Shown here piece after piece: positions 14,884-21,418 of a stretch of DNA of 24,592 nucleotides (positions are counted from its first letter, which is position 1; the number at the start of each line of letters is the position of its first letter). The stretch covers positions 18,020-42,611 of the forward strand of contig FR901612.1 in NCBI GenBank assembly GCA_000438015.1, written 5' to 3'. The stretch is from Coraliomargarita sp. CAG:312. Its GTDB lineage: Bacteria; Verrucomicrobiota; Verrucomicrobiia; Opitutales; Intestinicryptomonadaceae. The notes below the pieces were generated by a model, which was not told the DNA's origin, did no database searches, and worked only from the letters and a program-made list of their open reading frames with translations. The position numbers and the translations under genes were made by a program.

Positions 14884-14911
14884 TTGTCTTAAAAAAAACT
14901 TCTGGTATTAT
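14884..14911 (+). promoter_or_regulatory. Sigma70-type promoter of the oxidoreductase gene, inside the inverted repeat
   Basis: TTGTCT (14884-14889) and TATTAT (14906-14911) are separated by 16 bases, and TG lies one base before the -10, giving an extended -10. It is among the best promoter matches in the window. Transcription would start near 14918 and read through the right repeat arm into the gene at 15011. Inverted, it would point into the 3' end of the AraC-type gene. Confidence 0.6.
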
Positions 14912-14920
14912 TAACGTTAA
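14911..14920. promoter_or_regulatory. Palindrome ttaacgttaa at the transcription start
   Basis: This perfect 10-bp palindrome spans the end of the -10 box and the expected start site, a typical repressor position. It could be an operator or a chance feature. Confidence 0.3.
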
Positions 14921-15010
14921 GGAGCCGGCATTGCGAGATTTTAACTATATTGATATGCCATGGGGATTGGCTTTCATAAAGTTTAAAAATAAATAAAAAA
15001 AGGAATAAAA

Positions 15011-16084
15011 ATGGAAAAAGTGAGAGTATTGGTTGTCGGATGCGGGAATATGGGAGCCTCCCATGCCCGCGCGTACAATAAGCTTGAGGAGTTTGAGCTT
15101 GTCGGGATTGTCGACGCCCGTCCCGAGGCGGTGGAAGCTTTTAACAAATCCGTAAACGGCAATTACAAATACTTTTCCGACTACGCAAAAGCGTTGGAGG
15201 AGTTAAAGCCTGATGCCGTTGCCATTTGCACGTATCCGGCTACCCACGAGCCGTTGGCTATTCAAGCCATGGAGGCCGGATGCCATGTCTTTGTAGAAAA
15301 GCCGATTTCGTCTACTGTCGAAGGCGCCAAAAGGGTTGTGGATTGCGCGAAAAAACTGAATAAGAAAGTTGTGGTGGGCTACATTCTACGGCACCATCCA
15401 TCGTGGAAGAAATTCATAGAGATAGCCAAGACTTTGGGAAAGCCGTTGGTTATGAGGATGAATCTCAACCAGCAGTCGAGCGGAAAAACGTGGAGCGTAC
15501 ACAAAAATCTTTTGGATTCCCTCACTCCAATTGTCGATTGCGGAGTTCATTATCTTGATGTGATGTGCCAGATGACTGGTTCAAAACCCGTGCGCGTAAG
15601 CGGAATTTCCGCAAATATATCGGACGAACTCCGTCCGGAACAGCGCAACTACGGACAATTGCAAGTCGCCTTTGAGGACGGTTCGGTCGGATGGTACGAG
15701 GCTGGTTGGGGCCCGATGGTTTCCGTCAACGCATTTTTCGTAAAAGACGTGTTTGGCCCCAAAGGGAGCGTTTCCATCCAGGCAAAAAACGCCGGAAGCG
15801 ACAAGAAATCCGACGACATCGATTCGCATACTAAAACGGAGATGCTCCGGCTCCACCATTCTGAGTTGGATTCGGAAAATCATTTTGTAAAGGAAGACGA
15901 GTGGATTAGCACCGAGGACGAACCGACCCACGACGACCTCTGTGCCCGGGAACAGCTGTTTTTATACAATGCCATAAAAGACGACGCCGATTTATCCCAG
16001 CATCTTTCCGACGCCGTCAACAGCTTGAAAATCGCGCTTGCAGCCGACGAGTCTTCCCGCACTGGCAAAATGATTTATCTGTAG
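15011..16084 (+). CDS. Gfo/Idh/MocA-family oxidoreductase
   Basis: This NAD(P)-dependent sugar or inositol dehydrogenase-like enzyme has 357 residues and no signal peptide, so it is cytoplasmic. The N-terminal Rossmann fold has VLVVGCGNMGASHARAY (7-22) and the acidic end of strand 2 at IVDARPEA. The family motif VFVEKPIS places the conserved Glu-Lys-Pro at 96-98. DCGVHYLDVMC holds the conserved Asp and His of the active site in the C-terminal alpha/beta domain. The start at 15011 has AGGA six bases before it. The gene follows an AraC-type regulator, with a promoter bounded by inverted repeats in between, so it may be expressed by only part of the population. The next terminator is far away, at 16565-16636. 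The substrate is unknown; the nearby fucosidase and sugar isomerase suggest carbohydrate catabolism. Confidence 0.9.
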   Translation: MEKVRVLVVGCGNMGASHARAYNKLEEFELVGIVDARPEAVEAFNKSVNGNYKYFSDYAKALEELKPDAVAICTYPATHEPLAIQAMEAGCHVFVEKPISSTVEGAKRVVDCAKKLNKKVVVGYILRHHPSWKKFIEIAKTLGKPLVMRMNLNQQSSGKTWSVHKNLLDSLTPIVDCGVHYLDVMCQMTGSKPVRVSGISANISDELRPEQRNYGQLQVAFEDGSVGWYEAGWGPMVSVNAFFVKDVFGPKGSVSIQAKNAGSDKKSDDIDSHTKTEMLRLHHSELDSENHFVKEDEWISTEDEPTHDDLCAREQLFLYNAIKDDADLSQHLSDAVNSLKIALAADESSRTGKMIYL

Positions 16085-16560
16085 GCGGCGGTTGGTTCTC
16101 TTTTTGCGCCGCGCTGAAACCTTTCCGGCCGGGAATTGAATGGATGGGCTGCAATGCCTCAGCCACATTCATCCGTCCGTTCTTGTTGGTCAATAAATAT
16201 CCTAGGAAACTTTCAGCGAATGTTCGCAGATTGCTTCGAATCTTATCCTTATTGGCGGCATTATTTAGCAGGCGGCCAATAGCAGAATGTTTCCCATGGA
16301 ATTTTACTTTCCGCAGATTTGCGGCAAACTTATTCCCGCGGTTGCCCTGGATTGGACAGATTTTGGCGGGATTTGTTTTTGCGGGATTGGGCAGGGCTAT
16401 GGCTCTATGCGTTTGCGGGAAGCGGAATATTATGCGGATGTTCACGCATTTTGCAAAAAATGGAGAAATTCGTTTAGCGAAGTAGGCGCAGATTTTGATA
16501 GAAGCTCATGCGCGCGTTTAAGGGCAAGCGGCTTTTTTTGCTGAAAAATAGTTTTAAGAA
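16085..16560. other. Long gap after the oxidoreductase gene, possible remnant
   Basis: I see no clear gene in these 476 bases. Several short frames are open. The one that reads most like a protein runs 16287-16544 on the plus strand (85 codons) but has no ribosome site and no match that I recognise. There is no tRNA or known RNA motif. It may be untranslated RNA leading to the terminators at 16565-16636, or a decayed gene. Confidence 0.4.
16287..16544 (+). CDS. Doubtful hypothetical protein, 85 residues
   Basis: This frame has a mixed, protein-like composition, for example VALDWTDFGGICFCGIGQGY and EAEYYADVHAFCKKWRNSF, with seven cysteines. It begins MFPMEF. No Shine-Dalgarno sequence precedes either Met, no domain is recognised, and two other frames overlap it. 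It is kept only because the composition is less shadow-like than the alternatives. It could also be the broken end of an older gene. Confidence 0.2.
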   Translation: MFPMEFYFPQICGKLIPAVALDWTDFGGICFCGIGQGYGSMRLREAEYYADVHAFCKKWRNSFSEVGADFDRSSCARLRASGFFC

Positions 16561-16564
16561 CCAA

Positions 16565-16636
16565 GCCAAACGGCGCCTCAAGAAATCTTAAGGCGCCGGT
16601 TGGCATTTTTATCTTAAGGCGCCGTTTGGCATTTTT
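16565..16636 (+). terminator. Terminator with tandemly duplicated 3' arm
   Basis: The arm 16565-16583 pairs with 16586-16604 (17 of 19 positions) and also with 16612-16630 (18 of 19). Each 3' arm is followed by five T's, at 16606-16610 and 16632-16636. The two 3' arms belong to a 26-bp tandem repeat (16585-16610 and 16611-16636) that differs at one base. It sits between convergent genes and could stop transcription from both sides. Confidence 0.75.
16585..16636. repeat. 26-bp tandem repeat, two copies
   Basis: Copy 1 (16585-16610) and copy 2 (16611-16636) match at 25 of 26 bases. Each unit has cttaaggcgccg, ttggc and a T5 tract, so the duplication copied the 3' half of a terminator. The one difference (gg versus gt) makes copy 2 the better partner of the 5' arm. 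Confidence 0.85.
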
Positions 16637-16670
16637 ATAGTGGAATAAAGCGCGTGCGCGCGCCGGAGAT

Positions 16671-17264
16671 TTAAATTAAACCTTTTGTGGTGGGTTTCAT
16701 TTCTCCCCTGCGAGGATCAATCGAGGTCGACATGGAAAGTGCCTTTGCGAAACACTTAAATGCGGCTTCTGCTATGTGGTGGGGTTCGGAACCGTATTCC
16801 AATTTTATATGGAGGTTTGCGCCGGCCTCATTTGCAAACGCCTGAAAAAATTCATTCAATAAGGAAACGTTAAAGTCCCGCACGCGCGATTCTGGAGAGC
16901 CCAGATCGCACACTAAAATTGGGCGGTTGCACAAGTCGACAGCCACCCGCACCAAAGTTTCGTCCATTGGAAGTATAAAGAATCCGTAGCGGTTCATTCC
17001 CGCTTTGTCGGCAACTGCCTGTTTTACGGCTTGTCCAAGCACAATTCCAACGTCCTCAACAGTATGGTGGTAGTCTATGTCTATGTCTCCGCGGGCTTTT
17101 AATTTTAAATCGAAAAGCCCGTGGCGCGCAAATAGCTCCAACATATGGTTAAAGAACGGTATGCCCGTGTCGACTTCGTATTTTCCGCAGCCGTCGAGGT
17201 TTATTTCAAGTTCTATTTTCGTCTCTGATGTATTGCGAGAGATTTTTGCTGTTCTATTTTTCAT
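16671..17264 (-). CDS. hisB: Imidazoleglycerol-phosphate dehydratase HisB
   Basis: HisB converts imidazole-glycerol phosphate to imidazole-acetol phosphate in histidine biosynthesis. The 197 residues fit the monofunctional form, without the fused phosphatase of enterobacteria. The duplicated metal-binding motifs are present: FFNHMLELFARHG (37-49), DYHHTVEDVGIVLG (64-77) and EPHHIAEAAFKCFAKAL (160-176). The usual end S-T-K-G appears as PTTKGLI. The gene is the last of the minus-strand aroC - CobW-like - hisC - hisB set, 26 bases after hisC, so it is co-transcribed. The rest of the his pathway is not in the window. Transcription probably ends at the hairpins in 16565-16636. Confidence 0.96.
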   Translation of the reverse strand: MKNRTAKISRNTSETKIELEINLDGCGKYEVDTGIPFFNHMLELFARHGLFDLKLKARGDIDIDYHHTVEDVGIVLGQAVKQAVADKAGMNRYGFFILPMDETLVRVAVDLCNRPILVCDLGSPESRVRDFNVSLLNEFFQAFANEAGANLHIKLEYGSEPHHIAEAAFKCFAKALSMSTSIDPRRGEMKPTTKGLI

Positions 17265-17290
17265 AGTTGTTAGAGCCTTGGCGTTATTCT

Positions 17291-18388
17291 TTAGATATTA
17301 GTCCACTGCGTTATTGCGTCCATGACCGTCTGCATCTGTTCGGGCGTGCCTATTGTAAGGCGTATGGACATATTTACGCTGGGATCTGAGGCAAAATATC
17401 TGGCTAGAATTTTTTTTGAACGCAAGAACGCCGCAAATTCAGCCGCAATTTCAGGGCATTCGGCGCCGTTTTTATTTGGGGTCAAAAGGATGAAATTTGA
17501 AGAGCTTTTTATGTATTTCCAGCCTATTGAGTCCAGAAAATGCTCTGTTATGCGCCGAGTATTCTTTATTTCTTGAACATATTTGGCGTGGTATTCTTCG
17601 TCCGAGAGCGCGGCGATTCCGGCGGCCTGGGCGAGCCTGTCCAAGTTGTAGCTATCGCGAACGCGGTCTAATATTTCGATTACCTCTGGATTGGCAATAG
17701 CCCAGCCGAGTCTCATTCCGGCAAGTCCCCATCCTTTGGACATTGTTCCAGTCACAATCAGATTGGGATATTTTTTTACGAGTGTTGCCGCTGAATAGTC
17801 CGCAAACGGCGCGTAGGCTTCGTCCACCAGAACCATGCCTCCAAACCCATCGGCTATTTTTTCTACCGTTTCTACGGGGAAACCCTTGCCGGTCGGAGCG
17901 TTGGGGTTGGTAAAGAAAAAAGTGTTTGCGCTGCATTTAAATATTGCATCGAAATCTATTTCAAATCCGTTCTTAAACGGGATTTGTATGAGCTTGGCGC
18001 CTTGGATCTTAGCCAGCACGGGATACAGCGAATAGCTCGGATCCAGGCTTGCGAGCGGTTTTTTTGCGTCGCAGAAACAGCGCATGGCTATATTCAATGC
18101 GTCGTCGGATCCGTTGGCTGCCATCGCGCAATCAGCGCCAACTCCGAAGTGTCTTCCTATTTCCGCCCTCAATTTCTTGCTTAAAGGTTCGGGATATAAT
18201 CGCAACCTGGAGGCGTCCGAGCCGATTTCTTCCAGTATGGCTTCGCGCACGCGTGGTGTAGGCGGGTAGGGAAATTCGTTGGTATTTAGTTTTACCCAGC
18301 CGCCACCTTGCGGCTGTTCGCCGGGAACGTAGGCGTCTACGAGGCTTACGCTGGAGGAGATTTTTTCGTTTAAATTAAAATTTTGCAT
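17291..18388 (-). CDS. hisC: Histidinol-phosphate aminotransferase HisC
   Basis: This PLP enzyme transfers an amino group from glutamate to imidazole-acetol phosphate, giving histidinol phosphate, the step directly after HisB. Its 365 residues show fold-type I landmarks: VKLNTNEFPYPPTP (32-45), NPNAPTGKG (161-169), VLVDEAYAPF (187-195) and Schiff-base Lys218 in TGTMSKGWGLAGMRLGWA. The C-terminal SIRLTIGTPEQM holds the conserved substrate-binding Arg. Pairing with hisB supports histidinol-phosphate specificity. The ATG at 18388 gives the usual short N-terminus; no strong ribosome site is seen, and the gene starts 24 bases after the stop of the CobW-like gene, so reinitiation is likely. Some related enzymes also act on aromatic amino acids, which would suit the aroC neighbour. 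Confidence 0.94.
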   Translation of the reverse strand: MQNFNLNEKISSSVSLVDAYVPGEQPQGGGWVKLNTNEFPYPPTPRVREAILEEIGSDASRLRLYPEPLSKKLRAEIGRHFGVGADCAMAANGSDDALNIAMRCFCDAKKPLASLDPSYSLYPVLAKIQGAKLIQIPFKNGFEIDFDAIFKCSANTFFFTNPNAPTGKGFPVETVEKIADGFGGMVLVDEAYAPFADYSAATLVKKYPNLIVTGTMSKGWGLAGMRLGWAIANPEVIEILDRVRDSYNLDRLAQAAGIAALSDEEYHAKYVQEIKNTRRITEHFLDSIGWKYIKSSSNFILLTPNKNGAECPEIAAEFAAFLRSKKILARYFASDPSVNMSIRLTIGTPEQMQTVMDAITQWTNI

Positions 18389-18412
18389 GTGTGTCTGCGC
18401 TATTTGCGCTGG

Positions 18413-19216
18413 TTATTTATTTTTGCCGCTTTCGGCGTCTTTTTTTTCCGCCTCCCTTGCGGCCGCGGCATATTCGCAGACGTTCGGAATCGGTTTTTGC
18501 CTTAGCCCGTTGGGCAGCCTTGCCAAATACGGATCGGGTTTGCGCTCCAGGCTAAACGGCTCTTCGGGAAGATTTTCGCCGTCCAAATCCAAGTCGTCGA
18601 TAGGGTCAAAATCATCGAAAACCATGGTTATTCTACGGGCTTCCTCTATCATTAGCTCTATCGGGTTGGAAACTTGAAAATTTTTGTCCACAAGCTCTAT
18701 AATGTGGGGCCGGCACATTTTTTCATAGCGCAACTTAATGTCGTTTACTTCCCTGTTTGAAACTCCGCTGCGGCGCGACAGCAGAAGGCAGTCCGCAAAG
18801 TGCGATAGGGCGTCCGCATACGGAAATGTCTCGTCGGGGAACATCTTTAACATGTGGCAGTCTAAGACCGACCAAATGCGCGCCAGGCGGATTTTGCCGT
18901 CGCCGACGATAGCCTTGAAATTTTCTACTGAGTCCGCGACGTTTTCCGACGATGCCGCGACAAATATGATACTTGTTATTTTTGACTCGTCGAGAGCCGC
19001 TATTTTTGCAGTTGCGTCGGCGAATCCAGAATACTTAACGATTCCTGCATTTGGGGCGCCCGCTATTCGCTTGTCGAAGTCCGATGGATTTTCGTCGTCG
19101 GCTACGAATACGCAGCAGAAATCATCGTCTCCCAGAGCCTTTTCTACAATATCGCAAGCGATGCCGCGCCTGCCGCAGGCAGGACTCCCAAGGATTAAAT
19201 ATGCCGGAATGCTCAT
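18413..19216 (-). CDS. Degenerate CobW/COG0523-like P-loop protein
   Basis: This 267-residue protein is not a standard member of any family. The N-terminus AYLILGSPACGRRGIACDI lines up with the CobW P-loop, but the Walker A lysine and serine/threonine are both replaced by arginine. The order of later parts follows CobW GTPases. GIVKYSGFADATAKIAAL stands where these have the E-S-G-L-A-D-P switch. IWSVLDCHMLKMF matches the V-V-D block. FADCLLLSRRSGVSNREVND matches the A-D-x-I-L-L-N-K-T-D region, again without the lysine and aspartate. The tail (from about 200) is acidic and then charged. Nucleotide binding is therefore doubtful. The start at 19216 is fixed by AAAGGAGG seven bases upstream, overlapping the aroC stop. 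It sits between aroC and hisC in a tight operon. Its function is unknown; a scaffold or regulatory role is possible. Confidence 0.6.
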   Translation of the reverse strand: MSIPAYLILGSPACGRRGIACDIVEKALGDDDFCCVFVADDENPSDFDKRIAGAPNAGIVKYSGFADATAKIAALDESKITSIIFVAASSENVADSVENFKAIVGDGKIRLARIWSVLDCHMLKMFPDETFPYADALSHFADCLLLSRRSGVSNREVNDIKLRYEKMCRPHIIELVDKNFQVSNPIELMIEEARRITMVFDDFDPIDDLDLDGENLPEEPFSLERKPDPYLARLPNGLRQKPIPNVCEYAAAAREAEKKDAESGKNK

Positions 19217-19222
19217 AGTATG

Positions 19223-19230
19223 CCTCCTTT
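19223..19230 (-). promoter_or_regulatory. Ribosome binding site of the CobW-like gene, overlapping the aroC stop
   Basis: AAAGGAGG on the minus strand shares bases with the aroC stop codon and ends six bases before the ATG at 19216. It fixes the start and couples the two genes. Confidence 0.75.
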
Positions 19231-20311
19231 AAATCTTGACCGTTTTTTGCGCGAGAGCCGCGTCTGCCAATACTATGGCCGCCATTGCCTCCACTATGGG
19301 CACTGCGCGCGGAAGGACACATGGATCGTGCCGGCCTCGGCCTATAACTTTTACATCGGCAAGTTCGCGCGAAAGCGTACATTGTTCTTTGGCGATTGTT
19401 GCGGTTGGCTTAAACGCAACCTTGAAATCCAAAGGTTGCCCAGAAGTTATTCCTCCCAAAACACCGCCGGCATTGTTTGTTTTTGTTGCGACGGCGTCGG
19501 AATCCGGATTCGGCCGATAGAAAATATCATTGTGTTGCGAGCCGAACATTCTGGTTCCCGCAAATCCGCTCCCGATTTCAAATCCCTTTGTTGCGGGGAT
19601 GGAAAGCATTGCTTTTGCCAAATCCGCTTCTATCCTATCAAAAACGGGGTCTCCGAGCCCTGCTGGAAGACCTTCCACCCTGCATCTTATGATTCCCCCT
19701 ACGCTGTCTCCTTCCGCGCGGGCTTTTTTTATAAATTCAATCATGCGCAAAGCTGTAGGCTTGTGCGGGCAGCGCGCCGGGGTTGCGTCTATGTCTTCTT
19801 GCGGGGGCATTTCCTTTTGAAATGGCATTGAGATAGAATGGACGCTTTCCACCCATGCCCGGATGGTGATTTTTTCTCCGAGGATTTTTTTTGCTATTGC
19901 GCCGGCTGCCACCCTTCCTATCGTTTCCCTGGCGGAGCTTCTTCCCCCGCCTCTGGGGTCGCGGATTCCGTATTTTGCGTCATAGGTATAGTCCGCGTGT
20001 GAGGGTCTCCAGAGTTTTGCGATTTCGTCGTAGTCTCCCGACCGCTGGTCGGTATTTTCAACTACAATGCATATAGGCGTTCCGAGCGTTTTTCCGTCGA
20101 GGACGCCGGAGAGTATTTTGCAGACATCGCCTTCTTTGCGGAGAGTTGATATTTCGCTTTGTCCCGGGCGGCGCCTATCTAGTTCATATTGGATTTGCTC
20201 TCGGGAAATCTGCATCAATGGAGGGCAGCCGTCTATTATGCAGCCAACTGCCGCACCGTGGCTTTCGCCGAAGGTAGTCACTCTGAAGATTTTGCCGAAT
20301 GTATTTCCCAT
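19229..20311 (-). CDS. aroC: Chorismate synthase AroC
   Basis: AroC removes phosphate from EPSP to form chorismate, the last shikimate-pathway step, using reduced FMN. The protein has 360 residues from the ATG at 20311, which gives the canonical MGNTFGKIFRVTTFGESHG. An 18-residue extension in the open frame is not homologous and is rejected. All three family signatures are visible: GESHG with its histidine near 17, the FMN and substrate motif RPSHADYTYDAKYGIRDPRGGGRSSARET (about 106-134, quoted here only as the signature region), and GRGRHDPCVLPRAVPIVEAM near the end. It is first in the minus-strand operon and diverges from the CPBP protease gene across 108 bases. The linkage aroC-hisC is sensible because HisC-like aminotransferases can also work in aromatic amino-acid synthesis. 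Confidence 0.97.
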   Translation of the reverse strand: MGNTFGKIFRVTTFGESHGAAVGCIIDGCPPLMQISREQIQYELDRRRPGQSEISTLRKEGDVCKILSGVLDGKTLGTPICIVVENTDQRSGDYDEIAKLWRPSHADYTYDAKYGIRDPRGGGRSSARETIGRVAAGAIAKKILGEKITIRAWVESVHSISMPFQKEMPPQEDIDATPARCPHKPTALRMIEFIKKARAEGDSVGGIIRCRVEGLPAGLGDPVFDRIEADLAKAMLSIPATKGFEIGSGFAGTRMFGSQHNDIFYRPNPDSDAVATKTNNAGGVLGGITSGQPLDFKVAFKPTATIAKEQCTLSRELADVKVIGRGRHDPCVLPRAVPIVEAMAAIVLADAALAQKTVKI

Positions 20312-20394
20312 TTGTATTTTATAACACAGCAAACGTAATTTTCTTTCAATCTTTTTTATTGGCAAACTTTATGCAAAAAAGGTTTGAAAGAATT
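20312..20394. promoter_or_regulatory. Divergent promoter region between aroC and the CPBP protease gene
   Basis: AT-rich; candidate elements are weak. ctttcaa (20343-20349) and ttgaaag (20384-20390) form a 7-bp inverted repeat around 34 bases. On the minus strand TTATAAAAT, about 15 bases before the aroC ATG, is a possible -10. Both genes must start transcription here or be read from elsewhere. Confidence 0.35.
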
Positions 20395-20410
20395 TTAACC
20401 AAATGGTTAA
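20395..20410. promoter_or_regulatory. Palindrome at the CPBP protease start
   Basis: ttaacc and ggttaa flank aaat, a perfect 6-bp dyad ending nine bases before the ATG at 20420, where a ribosome site should be. No Shine-Dalgarno sequence is seen. It may be an operator or a hairpin controlling translation of the CPBP-U32 pair. Confidence 0.4.
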
Positions 20411-20419
20411 GTAGTATGC

Positions 20420-21418
20420 ATGTTTAAACGCGAAAAAGAGTTGATGCTGTTCGGATTGGCAACCAACCAATATTCGTTCAGGGGGTTGTGGCTATTTTTA
20501 TTTATCTATGTGGGCGCGTCCTTGTTTGCGGCGCTTTTAACTGCTCCTGCTTATTGGGGGGTTCAATGGCTGGACGCAATTTCGCCCTCCGAGACGACAA
20601 AATGGCTTTTAGGAAAGCGCATAGATATTTATTACGACCGGCTGCGCTGGGTCCCCATAATTCTTGGGTTGCCGTGGATGGTCAAGGAATGCGGACTATT
20701 TTCTTTAAAAAGCATTGGAATGCCAATAAATTCGGATTCCGCAAAGATTTTCGCAAAATTTTTTGCGGGCGGAATAATTTTAAGCGTGGTAATTTTTTCC
20801 GCGCAGTATGTTTTTGCCGACGTAAGGCTCAAAGCGGATTTTACATTTGCGGGTTTGCCGGAAATACTTTTGTGCGCCCTTGCTGGCGGTCTCATAATAG
20901 GATTCCTGGAGGAGCTTGTTTTCAGATGCCTAATAATGCGCGCAGTTTATACCGCCCTTGGCGCTTTTATAGGGATTGTCGCAACTTCTCTGTTTTTTTC
21001 GTATAAGCACTTTAAAGTTCCAAGTTCAATTTGGAATTCCCTTCCGGGCGGGGCGTACAATTCAGAATGGGACATTGGCTTTTTTGTCGGATATTACGAT
21101 ACAATCGGGATATCCCACAACTTTTCTTTGATGCCGTTTTGCAGCCTTTTTATGTTCGCAATGGTCTTGGCGATGATATATGTCCGCACCAAGGTGCTCT
21201 GGGGGCCGATTGCAATGCATGCGGGAATTGTATTTTCAATCCAGGCTTATAGAAAAATATTCGATATTCTTCCTTGTCCGCAGCAGGAGTATGTCGGCAA
21301 CGCCGGGATGACTAACGGATATTTGGCATTAGTCCTTTTGTCTATAATATTCGTGTGGCTGTGCGCGAGGGATATTAAGGGCGATTCCAAATCGGAAAAT
21401 TCTTTGCAAGACGGATAA
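20420..21418 (+). CDS. CPBP-family intramembrane glutamic endopeptidase (CAAX protease-like)
   Basis: This 332-residue polytopic membrane protein is of the CPBP/Abi type. Relatives cleave membrane or prenylated substrates, process bacteriocins or serve in self-immunity. The catalytic motifs are EELVFR (Glu164, Glu165, Arg169), His197 in FFSYKHFKV and His267 in GPIAMHAGIVF, in the right order and spacing. Hydrophobic helices are seen at about 22-42, 112-130, 145-162, 177-195, 238-256 and 300-316. A soluble insertion (about 203-235) between the second and third motifs is longer than usual. The stop TAA shares its last A with the next gene's ATG, so the two are translationally coupled. A palindrome covers the ribosome-site position. 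The substrate is unknown. Confidence 0.85.
   Translation: MFKREKELMLFGLATNQYSFRGLWLFLFIYVGASLFAALLTAPAYWGVQWLDAISPSETTKWLLGKRIDIYYDRLRWVPIILGLPWMVKECGLFSLKSIGMPINSDSAKIFAKFFAGGIILSVVIFSAQYVFADVRLKADFTFAGLPEILLCALAGGLIIGFLEELVFRCLIMRAVYTALGAFIGIVATSLFFSYKHFKVPSSIWNSLPGGAYNSEWDIGFFVGYYDTIGISHNFSLMPFCSLFMFAMVLAMIYVRTKVLWGPIAMHAGIVFSIQAYRKIFDILPCPQQEYVGNAGMTNGYLALVLLSIIFVWLCARDIKGDSKSENSLQDG

Larger units (their letters stand above)
14847..14956. repeat. Perfect 19-bp inverted repeat around a 72-bp promoter segment (putative invertible switch)
   Basis: The left arm 14847-14865 reads atatcaatatagttaaaat, and the right arm 14938-14956 is its exact reverse complement. The pairing stops at both ends of each arm, so the arms are sharply bounded. 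The enclosed 72 bases hold a good plus-strand promoter and the 10-bp palindrome ttaacgttaa. The left arm carries the AraC-type stop codon. Arms of this length around a short promoter-bearing segment are the design of phase-variable invertible promoters flipped by tyrosine or serine recombinases. No target-site duplication flanks the arms, which argues against a small transposon. Inversion itself is not shown by a single sequence. Confidence 0.6.

Noticed and set aside
14847..14956. Small inverted-repeat transposable element (MITE)
   Set aside because: No target-site duplication is visible beside the arms, and the interior is a promoter rather than a spacer; not fully excluded.
16201..16260. 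tRNA T-loop-like TTCGAATC
   Set aside because: The flanking bases do not form a T-stem and no other tRNA arms are present.
16017..16445. 142-codon minus-strand frame after the oxidoreductase gene
   Set aside because: It overlaps the oxidoreductase gene end, has no ribosome site and no recognisable domain.
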